Of a DNA stretch of 64,000 nucleotides, positions 19,105 through 28,719 are shown piece by piece; position 1 is the first letter of the stretch, and every line of letters starts with the position of its first letter. This stretch comes from Sphingobacteriia bacterium (GTDB lineage: Bacteria > Bacteroidota > Bacteroidia > Chitinophagales > Chitinophagaceae), in the NCBI GenBank assembly GCA_947452295.1, contig CANGCK010000010.1:1-64000 (forward strand), written 5' to 3'. A program made the position numbers and the translations under genes. A model generated the notes under the pieces. It was not told where the DNA came from, made no database searches, and was given only the letters and a program-made list of their open reading frames with translations.

Positions 19105-20766
19105 CTACTTGATTAGCATTTTATTATTAAGGGAAGTTTCTTTATAATCTACTAATGCAAGAATTATGGCTTTATATGAAGCATATAGTTCACGATTTAT
19201 ATTGAATAAAGTAGAGATGTCTTTGGCAGCAAAAGTTTTATCACTAGCATGTGAATAGAACAGTTGAAGCTTATTATCAAAGTCTGTTTTGATTTGGTTT
19301 CTAATGTTGTTGATTTGAGAGTTAAACTTGGTGTTGTTTTCAATTAAAATTAATGCAGTATAAAAACCAGTTAATTCTTTTGTTAGTTGGAGGTATAAAT
19401 TATATTTATTTTCATTGATAGAATTACTCAATTCTACCAAGTCTGAATAAATATCTTTTATGCATTTCGCAGAATACATTGCATTTCTTACAGATTCAAT
19501 TAATACATTGATGCTAGCTATATTAGTTGGGTTACTTTCCTTTTCAAGCATTTTTGCATAAAAAGCGTGTATTTCGCCCGCTGCTTTTTTTAGTCGATTG
19601 TATTTTTCTGCATGTGAAAATGATTCAATTGTTTGATTTTCTATTGTTAATAATTGCTCAAATTGGGCATCGATTTTTTCTATAGACTTTATTTGAAATG
19701 CACTTAGATTTATATTGATTACTCTGCAGATGAAGAAGCCTACTTCTTTGTTAAACATATCTAATGCAGATGTTGATATTTCAAGAACTGAATGTGGTAA
19801 AAAATTTAATGCTGATGTATTGATTTCTTTAAATCGGGTTTCTAAAAATTTCCCAAAATAGTGTAGAAAAAAATAATAGGTTAACACTCCAACAACATTG
19901 ATTAGTGTTTGAAATGCAACCAATAAAAATATAGGGTCTTTAATTCCAATGACAATTTGAATAAAGGTTGCGATTGGGTCTAAAAAGATGAATCCCAAAA
20001 AAGTGGTGCTAAAATTGAAAATATTATTACCAAGTGCCACTCTTTTTTTAGCTGCAGTACCGCCAATTGATCCGATAAATAGTTTTATGGTAGTACCTAA
20101 TTCGGCACCTAAGACAACTGCAATGGCAATGTCAATTGGAATTAATTTTGCATAAAGTGCGCTTAATACCAAAACAACTGTTGCAGAACTTGTTTGAATG
20201 ATAGCAGTAATAATAAATCCAATTGCTAAAAAAACAATTCGATTGTAATGAAGGTAAATACTTAAATCAGTATGTTTAAGAACACCGTTCATACTTTCTT
20301 TCATGAATTGTAGACCTAATAGCAGGAACCCAAATCCGAGGAGTGTTCCGGATATTTTATAGATATTTTTTTTACGCTTAAAAATTGTCATCAATAAGCC
20401 TGCCATCCCAATTAGCGGGAAGGTAATCATATTAAGGTCAATTTTAAACCCAAGAAAAGCGATTAACCAACTGTTGAAAGTGCCACCAATATTTGCGCCT
20501 AAAACTACTGCTAATGCGTTTTGCATGCTTAATATACCTGCACCAACCAATGAAAGTACCATTAAGTTTACAATAGAACTGCTTTGCAAAATAGCTGTTA
20601 CTAAAGTTCCACTTATGATGGCAACAAATTTATTTTGGGTACTTTTTTGTAAGAATAGTTTGAACGACCGGCCTTCTAGTTGTTTTAAAAAATCTTCAAT
20701 GATATACATGCCATATAGAAAAAGGCCCAAGCCAGCACAGCGCATCCAAAAATCGGCAGATATCAT
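19105..20766 (-). CDS. Na/Pi cotransporter family protein with C-terminal PhoU-like region
   Basis: GTLVTAILQSSSIVNLMVLSLVGAG and AIIQTSSATVVLVL QSS repeats. Confidence 0.93.
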   Translation of the reverse strand: MISADFWMRCAGLGLFLYGMYIIEDFLKQLEGRSFKLFLQKSTQNKFVAIISGTLVTAILQSSSIVNLMVLSLVGAGILSMQNALAVVLGANIGGTFNSWLIAFLGFKIDLNMITFPLIGMAGLLMTIFKRKKNIYKISGTLLGFGFLLLGLQFMKESMNGVLKHTDLSIYLHYNRIVFLAIGFIITAIIQTSSATVVLVLSALYAKLIPIDIAIAVVLGAELGTTIKLFIGSIGGTAAKKRVALGNNIFNFSTTFLGFIFLDPIATFIQIVIGIKDPIFLLVAFQTLINVVGVLTYYFFLHYFGKFLETRFKEINTSALNFLPHSVLEISTSALDMFNKEVGFFICRVININLSAFQIKSIEKIDAQFEQLLTIENQTIESFSHAEKYNRLKKAAGEIHAFYAKMLEKESNPTNIASINVLIESVRNAMYSAKCIKDIYSDLVELSNSINENKYNLYLQLTKELTGFYTALILIENNTKFNSQINNIRNQIKTDFDNKLQLFYSHASDKTFAAKDISTLFNINRELYASYKAIILALVDYKETSLNNKMLIK

Positions 20767-20802
20767 ATATAAATATACACCTGCATTTAACGAAATAAAA
20801 TG

Positions 20803-21342
20803 TTAAAAAATTAAATCATTATTCCAATTGTTTTTTTGAATAGTGTACACAAAGTTTAATGTAGCTACTTCACCTACATATTGAATTTCTTCCGCTCTAA
20901 CTTTAACTGCTCCAATTTTTTCGATGGCTTTTTGAGATCGAATATTTAATGCGCCAATATCGAATTGAACCATTTCTACATGTTGAAACGCGTAATTTAT
21001 CATAAGCGATTTGGTTGATCTATTATAGGGCTTTCCCCAACAAGATCTGGCAAAAAAAGTGTACCCGATTTGTATGCTATTGGTAATCGTATTTAAATGA
21101 TAGAAACGGGTAGATCCTATTGGAATACCTGTTTTTGTATCAGTGATGATGAATGCGCCATTTGACTCGATGGCACCCTTGAAAAAAATTTCAAAAACGT
21201 TTTTTTGATACCTAAGTTTACTAGGATGTTGCTCCCAAATTAATGGATCGGAGGCAATTTGGTATAAAATATCGAAGTCGGTATCTTTTAAAGGAATCAA
21301 AGTTACCCATTCATTTGCAAGCGTTAATGGTTGTAAATTCAT
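20803..21342 (-). CDS. GNAT family N-acetyltransferase
   Basis: RimJ/RimL-like layout: GSTRFYHL ... IGYTFFARSCWGKPYN ... NIRSQKAIEKIGAVKV. Confidence 0.88.
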   Translation of the reverse strand: MNLQPLTLANEWVTLIPLKDTDFDILYQIASDPLIWEQHPSKLRYQKNVFEIFFKGAIESNGAFIITDTKTGIPIGSTRFYHLNTITNSIQIGYTFFARSCWGKPYNRSTKSLMINYAFQHVEMVQFDIGALNIRSQKAIEKIGAVKVRAEEIQYVGEVATLNFVYTIQKNNWNNDLIF

Positions 21343-21371
21343 GTACTTATGATAAATTTTAAAGAAAGTAT

Positions 21372-21809
21372 TTATACACGATAATAGTCAGCCTTCCAAT
21401 CTTGAATTGCTTGTTTAATTTGTTTATTCGTTAATAGTTCTTTTTCGGCACGATCAGCAAGATGAACAAATTCATTATCTGATGCGAATCTTAGGGCTAT
21501 GATTTGTGAAATAGCTAAATTTTTACTCAATAATTTGCCAGTTAAAACAAAGTAACGAAGATTTTCTTCTGCTCTAATGGCTCTGTCTTGCGATTTTAAA
21601 GCGAAACCTCTGTAAATGAATAAGCTGATCAGAAGAAAAAGTCCAATCAATACTAACATTGTTGAAACTTCAATATTATCGTTTGCTTTTATGGAATGGA
21701 ACAAATGTATAAAAGCTAAAGCATTGATTGTTAATACAATTGAAAATAACCCATAATGATAAATAGGGACGATTTGTGCGTGGTTTGAAAAATTTTGTGA
21801 TTCTTTCAT
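21372..21809 (-). CDS. DUF6526 family protein
   Basis: QNFSNHAQIVPIYHYG; RAIRAEENLRYFVLTGKLLS; QIIALRFASD. Confidence 0.75.
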   Translation of the reverse strand: MKESQNFSNHAQIVPIYHYGLFSIVLTINALAFIHLFHSIKANDNIEVSTMLVLIGLFLLISLFIYRGFALKSQDRAIRAEENLRYFVLTGKLLSKNLAISQIIALRFASDNEFVHLADRAEKELLTNKQIKQAIQDWKADYYRV

Positions 21810-21967
21810 TGCTATACTTGTTGGTTTGATAACTTGAAAGTAGTCTTTTTTTTAATAATGTATCGGCAATTATATTAATAACATACTATCTAATAGGGTT
21901 ATATTGATATTACTTAAACAGGTATCGTTAATTAGCGAGAATTAGAATAGATAAAATGCGATTAGTT

Positions 21968-22014
21968 AAAAAAAATCCCCCAGCAACCTTTTTTATTGGG
22001 TTCTGAGGGATTTT
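21968..22014 (-). terminator. intrinsic terminator downstream of ahcY
   Basis: Imperfect GC-rich stem AAAATCCCcCAGcAACC/GGGTTCTGAGGGATTTT, with A-run on + (U-run on -). Confidence 0.65.
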
Positions 22015-22033
22015 GAATCAATCGAAAAATATA

Positions 22034-23359
22034 TTAATAACGATACATTTCAGCTTTGAATGGTCCGGTTTTGCTGATGCCTAAGTATTCTGCTTGTTCA
22101 GTTGTTAATTCATCTAAAACAGCTCCTACTTTAGCAAGGTGCAAACGGGCTACTTTTTCATCTAAATGTTTAGGCAACACGTAAACTTTGTTTTCGTATT
22201 TGGTATGATTTTGCCATAATTCTATTTGCGCCAATGTTTGGTTAGAGAAAGAGTTACTCATTACAAATGAAGGATGCCCTGTAGCGCAACCTAAATTTAC
22301 CAATCTACCTTCTGCAAGTACAATAACATCTCTACCATCGATATTGTACAAATCAACTTGAGGTTTAATTGTGTCTTTAGTATTTCCATAATTGGCATTT
22401 AACCATGCCATATCAATTTCAATATCAAAGTGCCCGATGTTACAAACAATTGCTTTGTCTTTCATCAAGCGAAAATGTTTTTCAGTAATTAAATCTCTAC
22501 AACCTGAAGCTGTAACAATGATGTCAGCTTCTTTAACTGCTTCAATCATTGGCTTTACTTCAAATCCTTCCATAGCAGCTTGAAGTGCACAAATAGGATC
22601 GATTTCTGTTACAATTACTCTACATCCAGCACCTCTAAGTGAAAGTGCAGAACCTTTACCCACATCACCATATCCACCAACAACAGCAATTTTACCAGCC
22701 ATCATTACATCTGTAGCTCTGCGAATAGCATCTACCAATGATTCTTGACAGCCATATTTATTGTCGAATTTAGATTTTGTAACTGAATCGTTTACATTGA
22801 TTGCAGGGATTGGTAATGTACCTTTTGCCATGCGTTCGTATAAGCGATGAACGCCAGTTGTTGTTTCTTCAGACAAACCTTTAATATCTTTTACTAAAGC
22901 GGGATATTTATCGAAAACCATATTGGTTAAATCGCCCCCATCGTCTAGAATCATATTTAAAGGACGGTCAGCACCACCAAAAAACAATGTTTGTTCAATA
23001 CACCAATCGGCTTCTTCTTGTGTTTGGCCTTTCCATGCAAATACACCAACACCAGCAGCGGCAATAGCAGCAGCAGCTTGGTCTTGTGTAGAAAATATAT
23101 TACAAGAACTCCATTTTACTTCAGCGCCTAAAGCAACTAATGTTTCAATTAAAACGGCGGTTTGAATGGTCATGTGTAGGCAACCAGCCACCCGTGCACC
23201 TTTTAGTGGTTGAGACGCACCATATTCAGCACGCAATGCCATTAAACCAGGCATTTCGGCTTCTGCTAAACGGATTTCTTTACGACCCCAATCTGCGAGG
23301 CTAATATCAGCAACTTTATATTTAAGGCTGAAATCTAATGATGAAGCTAATGTAGACAT
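22034..23359 (-). CDS. ahcY: adenosylhomocysteinase
   Basis: [32 protein letters not shown]-term [12 protein letters not shown]. Confidence 0.97.
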   Translation of the reverse strand: MSTLASSLDFSLKYKVADISLADWGRKEIRLAEAEMPGLMALRAEYGASQPLKGARVAGCLHMTIQTAVLIETLVALGAEVKWSSCNIFSTQDQAAAAIAAAGVGVFAWKGQTQEEADWCIEQTLFFGGADRPLNMILDDGGDLTNMVFDKYPALVKDIKGLSEETTTGVHRLYERMAKGTLPIPAINVNDSVTKSKFDNKYGCQESLVDAIRRATDVMMAGKIAVVGGYGDVGKGSALSLRGAGCRVIVTEIDPICALQAAMEGFEVKPMIEAVKEADIIVTASGCRDLITEKHFRLMKDKAIVCNIGHFDIEIDMAWLNANYGNTKDTIKPQVDLYNIDGRDVIVLAEGRLVNLGCATGHPSFVMSNSFSNQTLAQIELWQNHTKYENKVYVLPKHLDEKVARLHLAKVGAVLDELTTEQAEYLGISKTGPFKAEMYRY

Positions 23360-23430
23360 AATAGATGTTTTATGAAGTGCGAAGTTAGTTTGGTGGAATA
23401 AAATAACATGTATTTTAATAAATATAGGAT

Positions 23431-23464
23431 ATTATGCTATTTATATTACCTTTATTAGCATAAT
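23431..23464. promoter_or_regulatory. inverted repeat ATTATGCTA-N16-TAGCATAAT in divergent ahcY/Lrp intergenic region (possible operator)
   Basis: Exact 9-bp arms; extends to GAT..ATC with one bulge. Confidence 0.5.
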
Positions 23465-23477
23465 TATCGTTTTTACT

Positions 23478-23972
23478 ATGCCTACAAGCCCTCAAAGAGC
23501 CGATTCCACTATTGGCATTGCATTGGATGCTAAAGATTTAGCTATTTTAAAATTATTACAGCAAAATGCTCGTATTACTGTGAAAGAAATTTCAGCGCAT
23601 ATTCATTTGAGTACAACACCCGTTCATGAACGTATAAAGCGACTAGAGGAATCAGGTGTTATTAAGCAATACGCTACTTTGCTAGATCATTCAAAAGTAA
23701 AGAAAGGGTTGATGGTAATTTGTTATGTATCGTTGAAACAACACGATAAAACAGCCGGAGGGAAGTTTATTAAAAGAATACATGAATTAAATGAAGTGAT
23801 TGAATGTTATAATATTTCTGGAGAATTTGACTTTATGTTGAAAGTGGTTGCAGAAAATATGGATGATTATTATGACTTCCATGTAAACAAATTAAGCCAA
23901 GCCGAAAACATTGGCCATGTACAAAGTGTATTTGTAATGGGAGTAATCAAGCAAACACATATTTTAGTGTAA
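23478..23972 (+). CDS. Lrp/AsnC family transcriptional regulator
   Basis: LAILKLLQQNARITVKEISAHIHLSTTPVHERIKRLEESGVI HTH; AsnC ligand domain. Confidence 0.94.
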   Translation: MPTSPQRADSTIGIALDAKDLAILKLLQQNARITVKEISAHIHLSTTPVHERIKRLEESGVIKQYATLLDHSKVKKGLMVICYVSLKQHDKTAGGKFIKRIHELNEVIECYNISGEFDFMLKVVAENMDDYYDFHVNKLSQAENIGHVQSVFVMGVIKQTHILV

Positions 23973-23993
23973 GGAATAAAAAAAGGCAACTAT

Positions 23994-24476
23994 TTAAACA
24001 TTGATCCCCATTATAAAATCATCCATTACAAAGCCATGTTCAAGTTCTAGTATAGATTCTTCTATAATAGAGAAGCCTTGTTTTTTGTAAAATGAAACTG
24101 CTTTATTTAGTTTATTGACCCTTAAAATGACTTGAGTACCTCCCAATTTTTTAGCGTGCTCAATTGCTTGATTAATTAATGCTTTTCCAGTTCCTGTTTT
24201 TTGTGAAGCAGGTAATACATATAATTTATTGAGTTGATAAATTGATCCCTCATCATTAGAAATAGACGCAAAGCCAATGGGATGATTGTTTTCTTCTGCT
24301 ATATAAAATTGATGACCTTCGTTAAATTGTTTTTGCAAAGAGCCGTCACTATACATTCGAATTAGCATATAAATTAACTGATCGTGAGAAATGATGTTAC
24401 TGTAAGTATCCGGCCAAGTATTTTCTGCAATAGATCGTATGGCAGGTATATCACTTAATGTTGCTAAACGAATCAT
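23994..24476 (-). CDS. GNAT family N-acetyltransferase
   Basis: LYVLPASQKTGTGKALINQAIEHAKK; NKAVSFYKKQGF. Confidence 0.92.
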   Translation of the reverse strand: MIRLATLSDIPAIRSIAENTWPDTYSNIISHDQLIYMLIRMYSDGSLQKQFNEGHQFYIAEENNHPIGFASISNDEGSIYQLNKLYVLPASQKTGTGKALINQAIEHAKKLGGTQVILRVNKLNKAVSFYKKQGFSIIEESILELEHGFVMDDFIMGINV

Positions 24477-25132
24477 TTTACATAATTTTTAAATATTCTC
24501 TTGGGCCTTGTTGAAATTTTTTTCGTTAACCAATGCGAAACAAAAGCACTGGCAGTTCCTACCATCGCCCCCATAAGTACGTCTGATGGATAATGTTGAC
24601 CCAGGTACATTCTTGAATAGCCAACAGATGCAGCCCATGCAAATGCAGGGGCTGCTATATACCATTTTTTAGAGATTAATGTTAAAGACATTGCTGTTGA
24701 AAAAGCTGTTGTGGTATGGCCAGAAGGAAATGATTTTCCCGATTCTTTTTTATTGGGATATATTTCTATGTATGTTTCATAAGGCCTTGGGCGATTAAAG
24801 ATCATTTTTGCTGCTTCAGTGGTAGCAGAGGCTAAGGCTAAGCTACCTAATACTTCAAATGATTTGATTTTTAATTTTTTATCGTGTGTTATAATTGCTG
24901 TTGTTAGCATTCCTACTGGTACAGCTACTGAAAGGGGTTCTGCTGAATAAGAGATTCCTTTCCAAAAGAGGCTATTAGGTGATTTTGGATTGATATCCCT
25001 AAGGGTATTAACTTCCCACTCTGATTGAGCATTGGCTTTAATATTGTAACAAAGTATCATTACAATAAGCAATGATTGCAGCAGCTTATTTTTATCAATG
25101 AAATTTTTTGGGGAGGCTAATTTATTAAGCAA
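24473..25132 (-). CDS. PAP2 superfamily phosphatase
   Basis: IFNRPRPYE ... SFPSGHTTTAFS ... YLGQHYPSDVLMGA. Confidence 0.92.
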   Translation of the reverse strand: MLNKLASPKNFIDKNKLLQSLLIVMILCYNIKANAQSEWEVNTLRDINPKSPNSLFWKGISYSAEPLSVAVPVGMLTTAIITHDKKLKIKSFEVLGSLALASATTEAAKMIFNRPRPYETYIEIYPNKKESGKSFPSGHTTTAFSTAMSLTLISKKWYIAAPAFAWAASVGYSRMYLGQHYPSDVLMGAMVGTASAFVSHWLTKKISTRPKRIFKNYVK

Positions 25133-25168
25133 TGGTTTATATTTAAGTAAAAAAATGTTGGAATGTTC

Positions 25169-27835
25169 TTAAAGTGATTTAAGGCTTTCTTCAATTGTAG
25201 CAATTCTAGCTTCGGCGTCGGATTGTTTTTTACGTTCCAATTCTATCACTTCTGGTTTGGCATTTTGAACAAACTTATCGTTGCCTAACTTTTTCATTAC
25301 AGACGCTAAAAAGTTTTGTTCATAGGTTAAATCCTTAATGAGTGAAGCTTTCATTGCTGCAGTATCTAGTTGTTTTTCTGCTTCAATAAAAAACTGATCT
25401 TTCTCCACATTTACCATAATCGTATTGGGTACTGAAGAAGTGGTGTAGAATATTTCAGCAGCATTTACTTGTTTGGTTAATATTGATTCGATTGCATGAT
25501 AGGAAACAACATTTGCAGTATTGATATGAAGTTTGATAGTGTCTTTAGGTTTGATTTGATTTTTGTTTCTCGCATCTCTTAATGAACTAATTACTTGTTT
25601 AAGCAGTTCACCGCCCGTTAATATTTCGGTATTAATTGAAGCAATAGGCGCATATTGTTTAACGCAAAGGTCTTCTGATTGTGGTTTTAACAAATGGTAT
25701 ATTTCTTCTGTGATGAATGGCATAAAAGGATGTAACAACTGCATTAGTTTTTCAAAATAGCCAATGGTCTTATGATAAATCTCAGTATCAATGGGTTGTT
25801 CAAATCCGGGCTTAATCCACTCTAAATACCAGCTGCAAAAGTCATCCCAAATTAAAGAGTATATTGTTTTGAGTGCCTCACTTAATCTGAATTGTGTTAG
25901 CATTGCATCTACATCGATACTAACTTGGTTGAGTCTTGTTTCAAACCAATCTAATGCAAAATTATTTGTTTGGTTGTTATGTGTTGTAACAGCAATACGG
26001 TCTTCCCAACCTTTTACTAATTTTAACGCATTCCATAATTTATTGTTGAAGTTTCTTCCTTGTTCTAATGCCGATTCATCAAATAAAATATCATTACCTG
26101 CAGGGGAGGCAATCATAATACCAAAGCGAACAGCATCTGCGCCATATTGGTCAATTAGTCCAAGTAGATCTGGCGAGTTTCCTAAGCTTTTACTCATTTT
26201 TCTGCCTTGCTTATCACGAACAATTCCAGTGAAATAAACATCTTTAAAAGGCTTTTGGTGTTGGTATTCATGACCGGCCATAATCATTCTAGCTACCCAA
26301 AAGAAAATAATTTCAGGGGCGGTTACCAAAGTGTTGGTTGGATAATAATACTTTAACTCTTCATTTCCAGGATTGGAAAGCCCTTTAAATACTTCAAATG
26401 GCCAAAGCCAGCTAGAGAACCAAGTATCTAAACAGTCGTCATCTTGTCTGATTTGTTCAATGCTGAAAGACGTTGCTGCTTTTTTGTTGATTTCAATTAC
26501 AGCTTCAGCTGCAGTTTTCGCTACAGCATAAGTACCATCGGGAGCATACCATGCTGGTATTCTGTGCCCCCACCAAAGTTGGCGGCTAATGCACCAATCT
26601 TTAATGTTTTCCATCCAGTGGCGGTAAAGGTTCTTAAATTTTGCCGGATGAAAATGTATATCATCATTTAACACAGAATCAAGCGCTGGAGTGGCTAAAT
26701 TTTTCATACTAACCCACCATTGTAGGCTTAATCTAGGCTCTACTACAACATCGGTTCGCTCGCTAAATCCTACTTGATTGGTATATTCTTCTATTTTTAC
26801 AATATGCCCTTTAGCTTCTAATGCTGGGATTATTTTTTTACGTACTTCAAATCGGTCTTCACCTATATATAATTGGGCAGCTTCGCTCATGGTACCATCA
26901 TCGTTCATGGTATCAATTACTTCGAGATTGTATTTATTTCCCAATTGATAATCGTTCATATCATGCGCGGGCGTAACTTTTAATGCGCCAGTTCCAAAAT
27001 CGAGGGTTACATATTCATCCGGTATAATCTTAATTTTTCTATTGATAAGTGGAACATAGGCATATTTACCATGTAAATGAATATACCGTTCATCAGTAGG
27101 ATTTACACAAATGGCGGCATCACCCAAAATTGTTTCTGGACGAACAGTGGCAATGGTGATATAGTCTTTGTTAGGGGTTAGTTCAGTTGTGCCAAAATTA
27201 TTATTGTCTGCGTTACCTCCTTCAATAGCATAACGGATATAGTATAATTTACTTTGCACTTCTTTATAAATTACTTCTTCGTCGCTTAGTGCTGTTTGCG
27301 CTTTTACATCCCAGTTTATCATCCGTTTGCCCCGGTAAATATGTCCCTTTTTATATAGGTCTATAAATACATTGATAACGGAATCGTAGTAATCGGGATC
27401 CATGGTAAAAGAGGTGCGATCCCAATCGAGGCTGCAACCCATTTTACGTAGTTGTTGTAAAATAATACCACCATATTTGTCTTTCCATTCCCAAGCATAG
27501 GATAAAAATTCATCTCTCGATAAAGAGGATTTGGCGATTCCTCTTTCGCGAAGCATAGCAACCACTTTAGCTTCAGTTGCAATAGAAGCATGGTCGGTGC
27601 CAGGTACCCAACAGGCATTTTTCCCTTGCATCCGAGCTCTTCGAATTAATATGTCTTGAATGGTATTGTTTAAGCAATGTCCCATATGTAAAACGCCTGT
27701 TACATTTGGCGGCGGAATAACCACGGTATAAGGTTCTCTCTCATCAGGCTTACTGGAAAAATATTTTTTAGATAACCAATGTTCATACCATTTAGACTCA
27801 ATTGGTGTTGGTAGGTAATTTTTGCTCAATTCCAT
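25169..27835 (-). CDS. valS: valine--tRNA ligase
   Basis: PPPNVTGVLHMGHC and GRKMSKSLGNS signatures; C-term coiled coil. Confidence 0.98.
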   Translation of the reverse strand: MELSKNYLPTPIESKWYEHWLSKKYFSSKPDEREPYTVVIPPPNVTGVLHMGHCLNNTIQDILIRRARMQGKNACWVPGTDHASIATEAKVVAMLRERGIAKSSLSRDEFLSYAWEWKDKYGGIILQQLRKMGCSLDWDRTSFTMDPDYYDSVINVFIDLYKKGHIYRGKRMINWDVKAQTALSDEEVIYKEVQSKLYYIRYAIEGGNADNNNFGTTELTPNKDYITIATVRPETILGDAAICVNPTDERYIHLHGKYAYVPLINRKIKIIPDEYVTLDFGTGALKVTPAHDMNDYQLGNKYNLEVIDTMNDDGTMSEAAQLYIGEDRFEVRKKIIPALEAKGHIVKIEEYTNQVGFSERTDVVVEPRLSLQWWVSMKNLATPALDSVLNDDIHFHPAKFKNLYRHWMENIKDWCISRQLWWGHRIPAWYAPDGTYAVAKTAAEAVIEINKKAATSFSIEQIRQDDDCLDTWFSSWLWPFEVFKGLSNPGNEELKYYYPTNTLVTAPEIIFFWVARMIMAGHEYQHQKPFKDVYFTGIVRDKQGRKMSKSLGNSPDLLGLIDQYGADAVRFGIMIASPAGNDILFDESALEQGRNFNNKLWNALKLVKGWEDRIAVTTHNNQTNNFALDWFETRLNQVSIDVDAMLTQFRLSEALKTIYSLIWDDFCSWYLEWIKPGFEQPIDTEIYHKTIGYFEKLMQLLHPFMPFITEEIYHLLKPQSEDLCVKQYAPIASINTEILTGGELLKQVISSLRDARNKNQIKPKDTIKLHINTANVVSYHAIESILTKQVNAAEIFYTTSSVPNTIMVNVEKDQFFIEAEKQLDTAAMKASLIKDLTYEQNFLASVMKKLGNDKFVQNAKPEVIELERKKQSDAEARIATIEESLKSL

Positions 27836-28018
27836 GTTGAAAATATAAGTAGTTAGTACTTTTTATAGATAAAATGCAAATTTAAGGAAACGAAAGGAGG
27901 GTTGTAAATAAAAAGCGGTAGTTATATTCAGTAAAAACTCAGTTTGAGAAGCTTCAAATCGTTATTTTCGGCTTTTGGCAACAAAAATGATCAATTTAAC
28001 TACTTAATTAAGGCGAAT

Positions 28019-28552
28019 ATGCAGTTTGCAATAGTAGATATAGAAACTACAGGTGGATTTCCTAGTCAGCATGGCATTACCGAAATTGCTATAGTATTGC
28101 ATAATGGTACTGAAATTGAAGGCAAATACGAAACATTAATCAACCCTCATCAGCCAATACCTCCTTTTGTGATAGGGATGACTGGAATTTCGGATGCAAT
28201 GGTGCGTGTTGCACCTTCTTTTCATGAAGTTGCTGATAGGGTATATAATTTATTACACAATAGGGTTTTTGTTGCACATAATGTAAATTTTGACTTTGGA
28301 TTTGTTCAACATCATTTACAGTTAGCTGGGTTTGATCTAAAATCGCCTAAACTATGTACAATTAGATTGAGCAGGAAAGCGTTTCCGGGATTTAAGAAAT
28401 ATGGATTAGGGCATTTATGTAGGGAGTTAAATATCGATATTGAAAATAGACATAGGGCTGGTGGCGATGCAGCAGCAACTGCAAAAATATTAGATTTAGT
28501 ATTACAAAATAATGGACATCGGTTAATTGCCGAAATGCTCAAAATAAAGTGA
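28019..28552 (+). CDS. DnaQ-like 3'-5' exonuclease (start probably 28019)
   Basis: FAIVDIETTGG ExoI, VAHNVNFDFGFV ExoII, HRAGGDAAATAKI ExoIII. Confidence 0.9.
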   Translation: MQFAIVDIETTGGFPSQHGITEIAIVLHNGTEIEGKYETLINPHQPIPPFVIGMTGISDAMVRVAPSFHEVADRVYNLLHNRVFVAHNVNFDFGFVQHHLQLAGFDLKSPKLCTIRLSRKAFPGFKKYGLGHLCRELNIDIENRHRAGGDAAATAKILDLVLQNNGHRLIAEMLKIK

Positions 28553-28719
28553 CAAATTTCAAACATCATCCTTTTCTTTCTTTGAGTAGTTGCTATTAAC
28601 GATTAAAGAAAAAGGTAATGGTTTTATAAAATAATTCTTTGATTAACAAATACGATTTAATAAAATTTTAGGGTAAACTTTCCTTACATTCGCCTCCTTA
28701 TCACTAATAAAAAAAATTT

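Noticed and set aside
27877-27884. CAAATTTA (TAAATTTG on minus) as valS promoter -7 box
   Set aside because: Matches TAnnTTTG, but no -33 TTTG at the expected spacing; single-box matches are common in AT-rich DNA.
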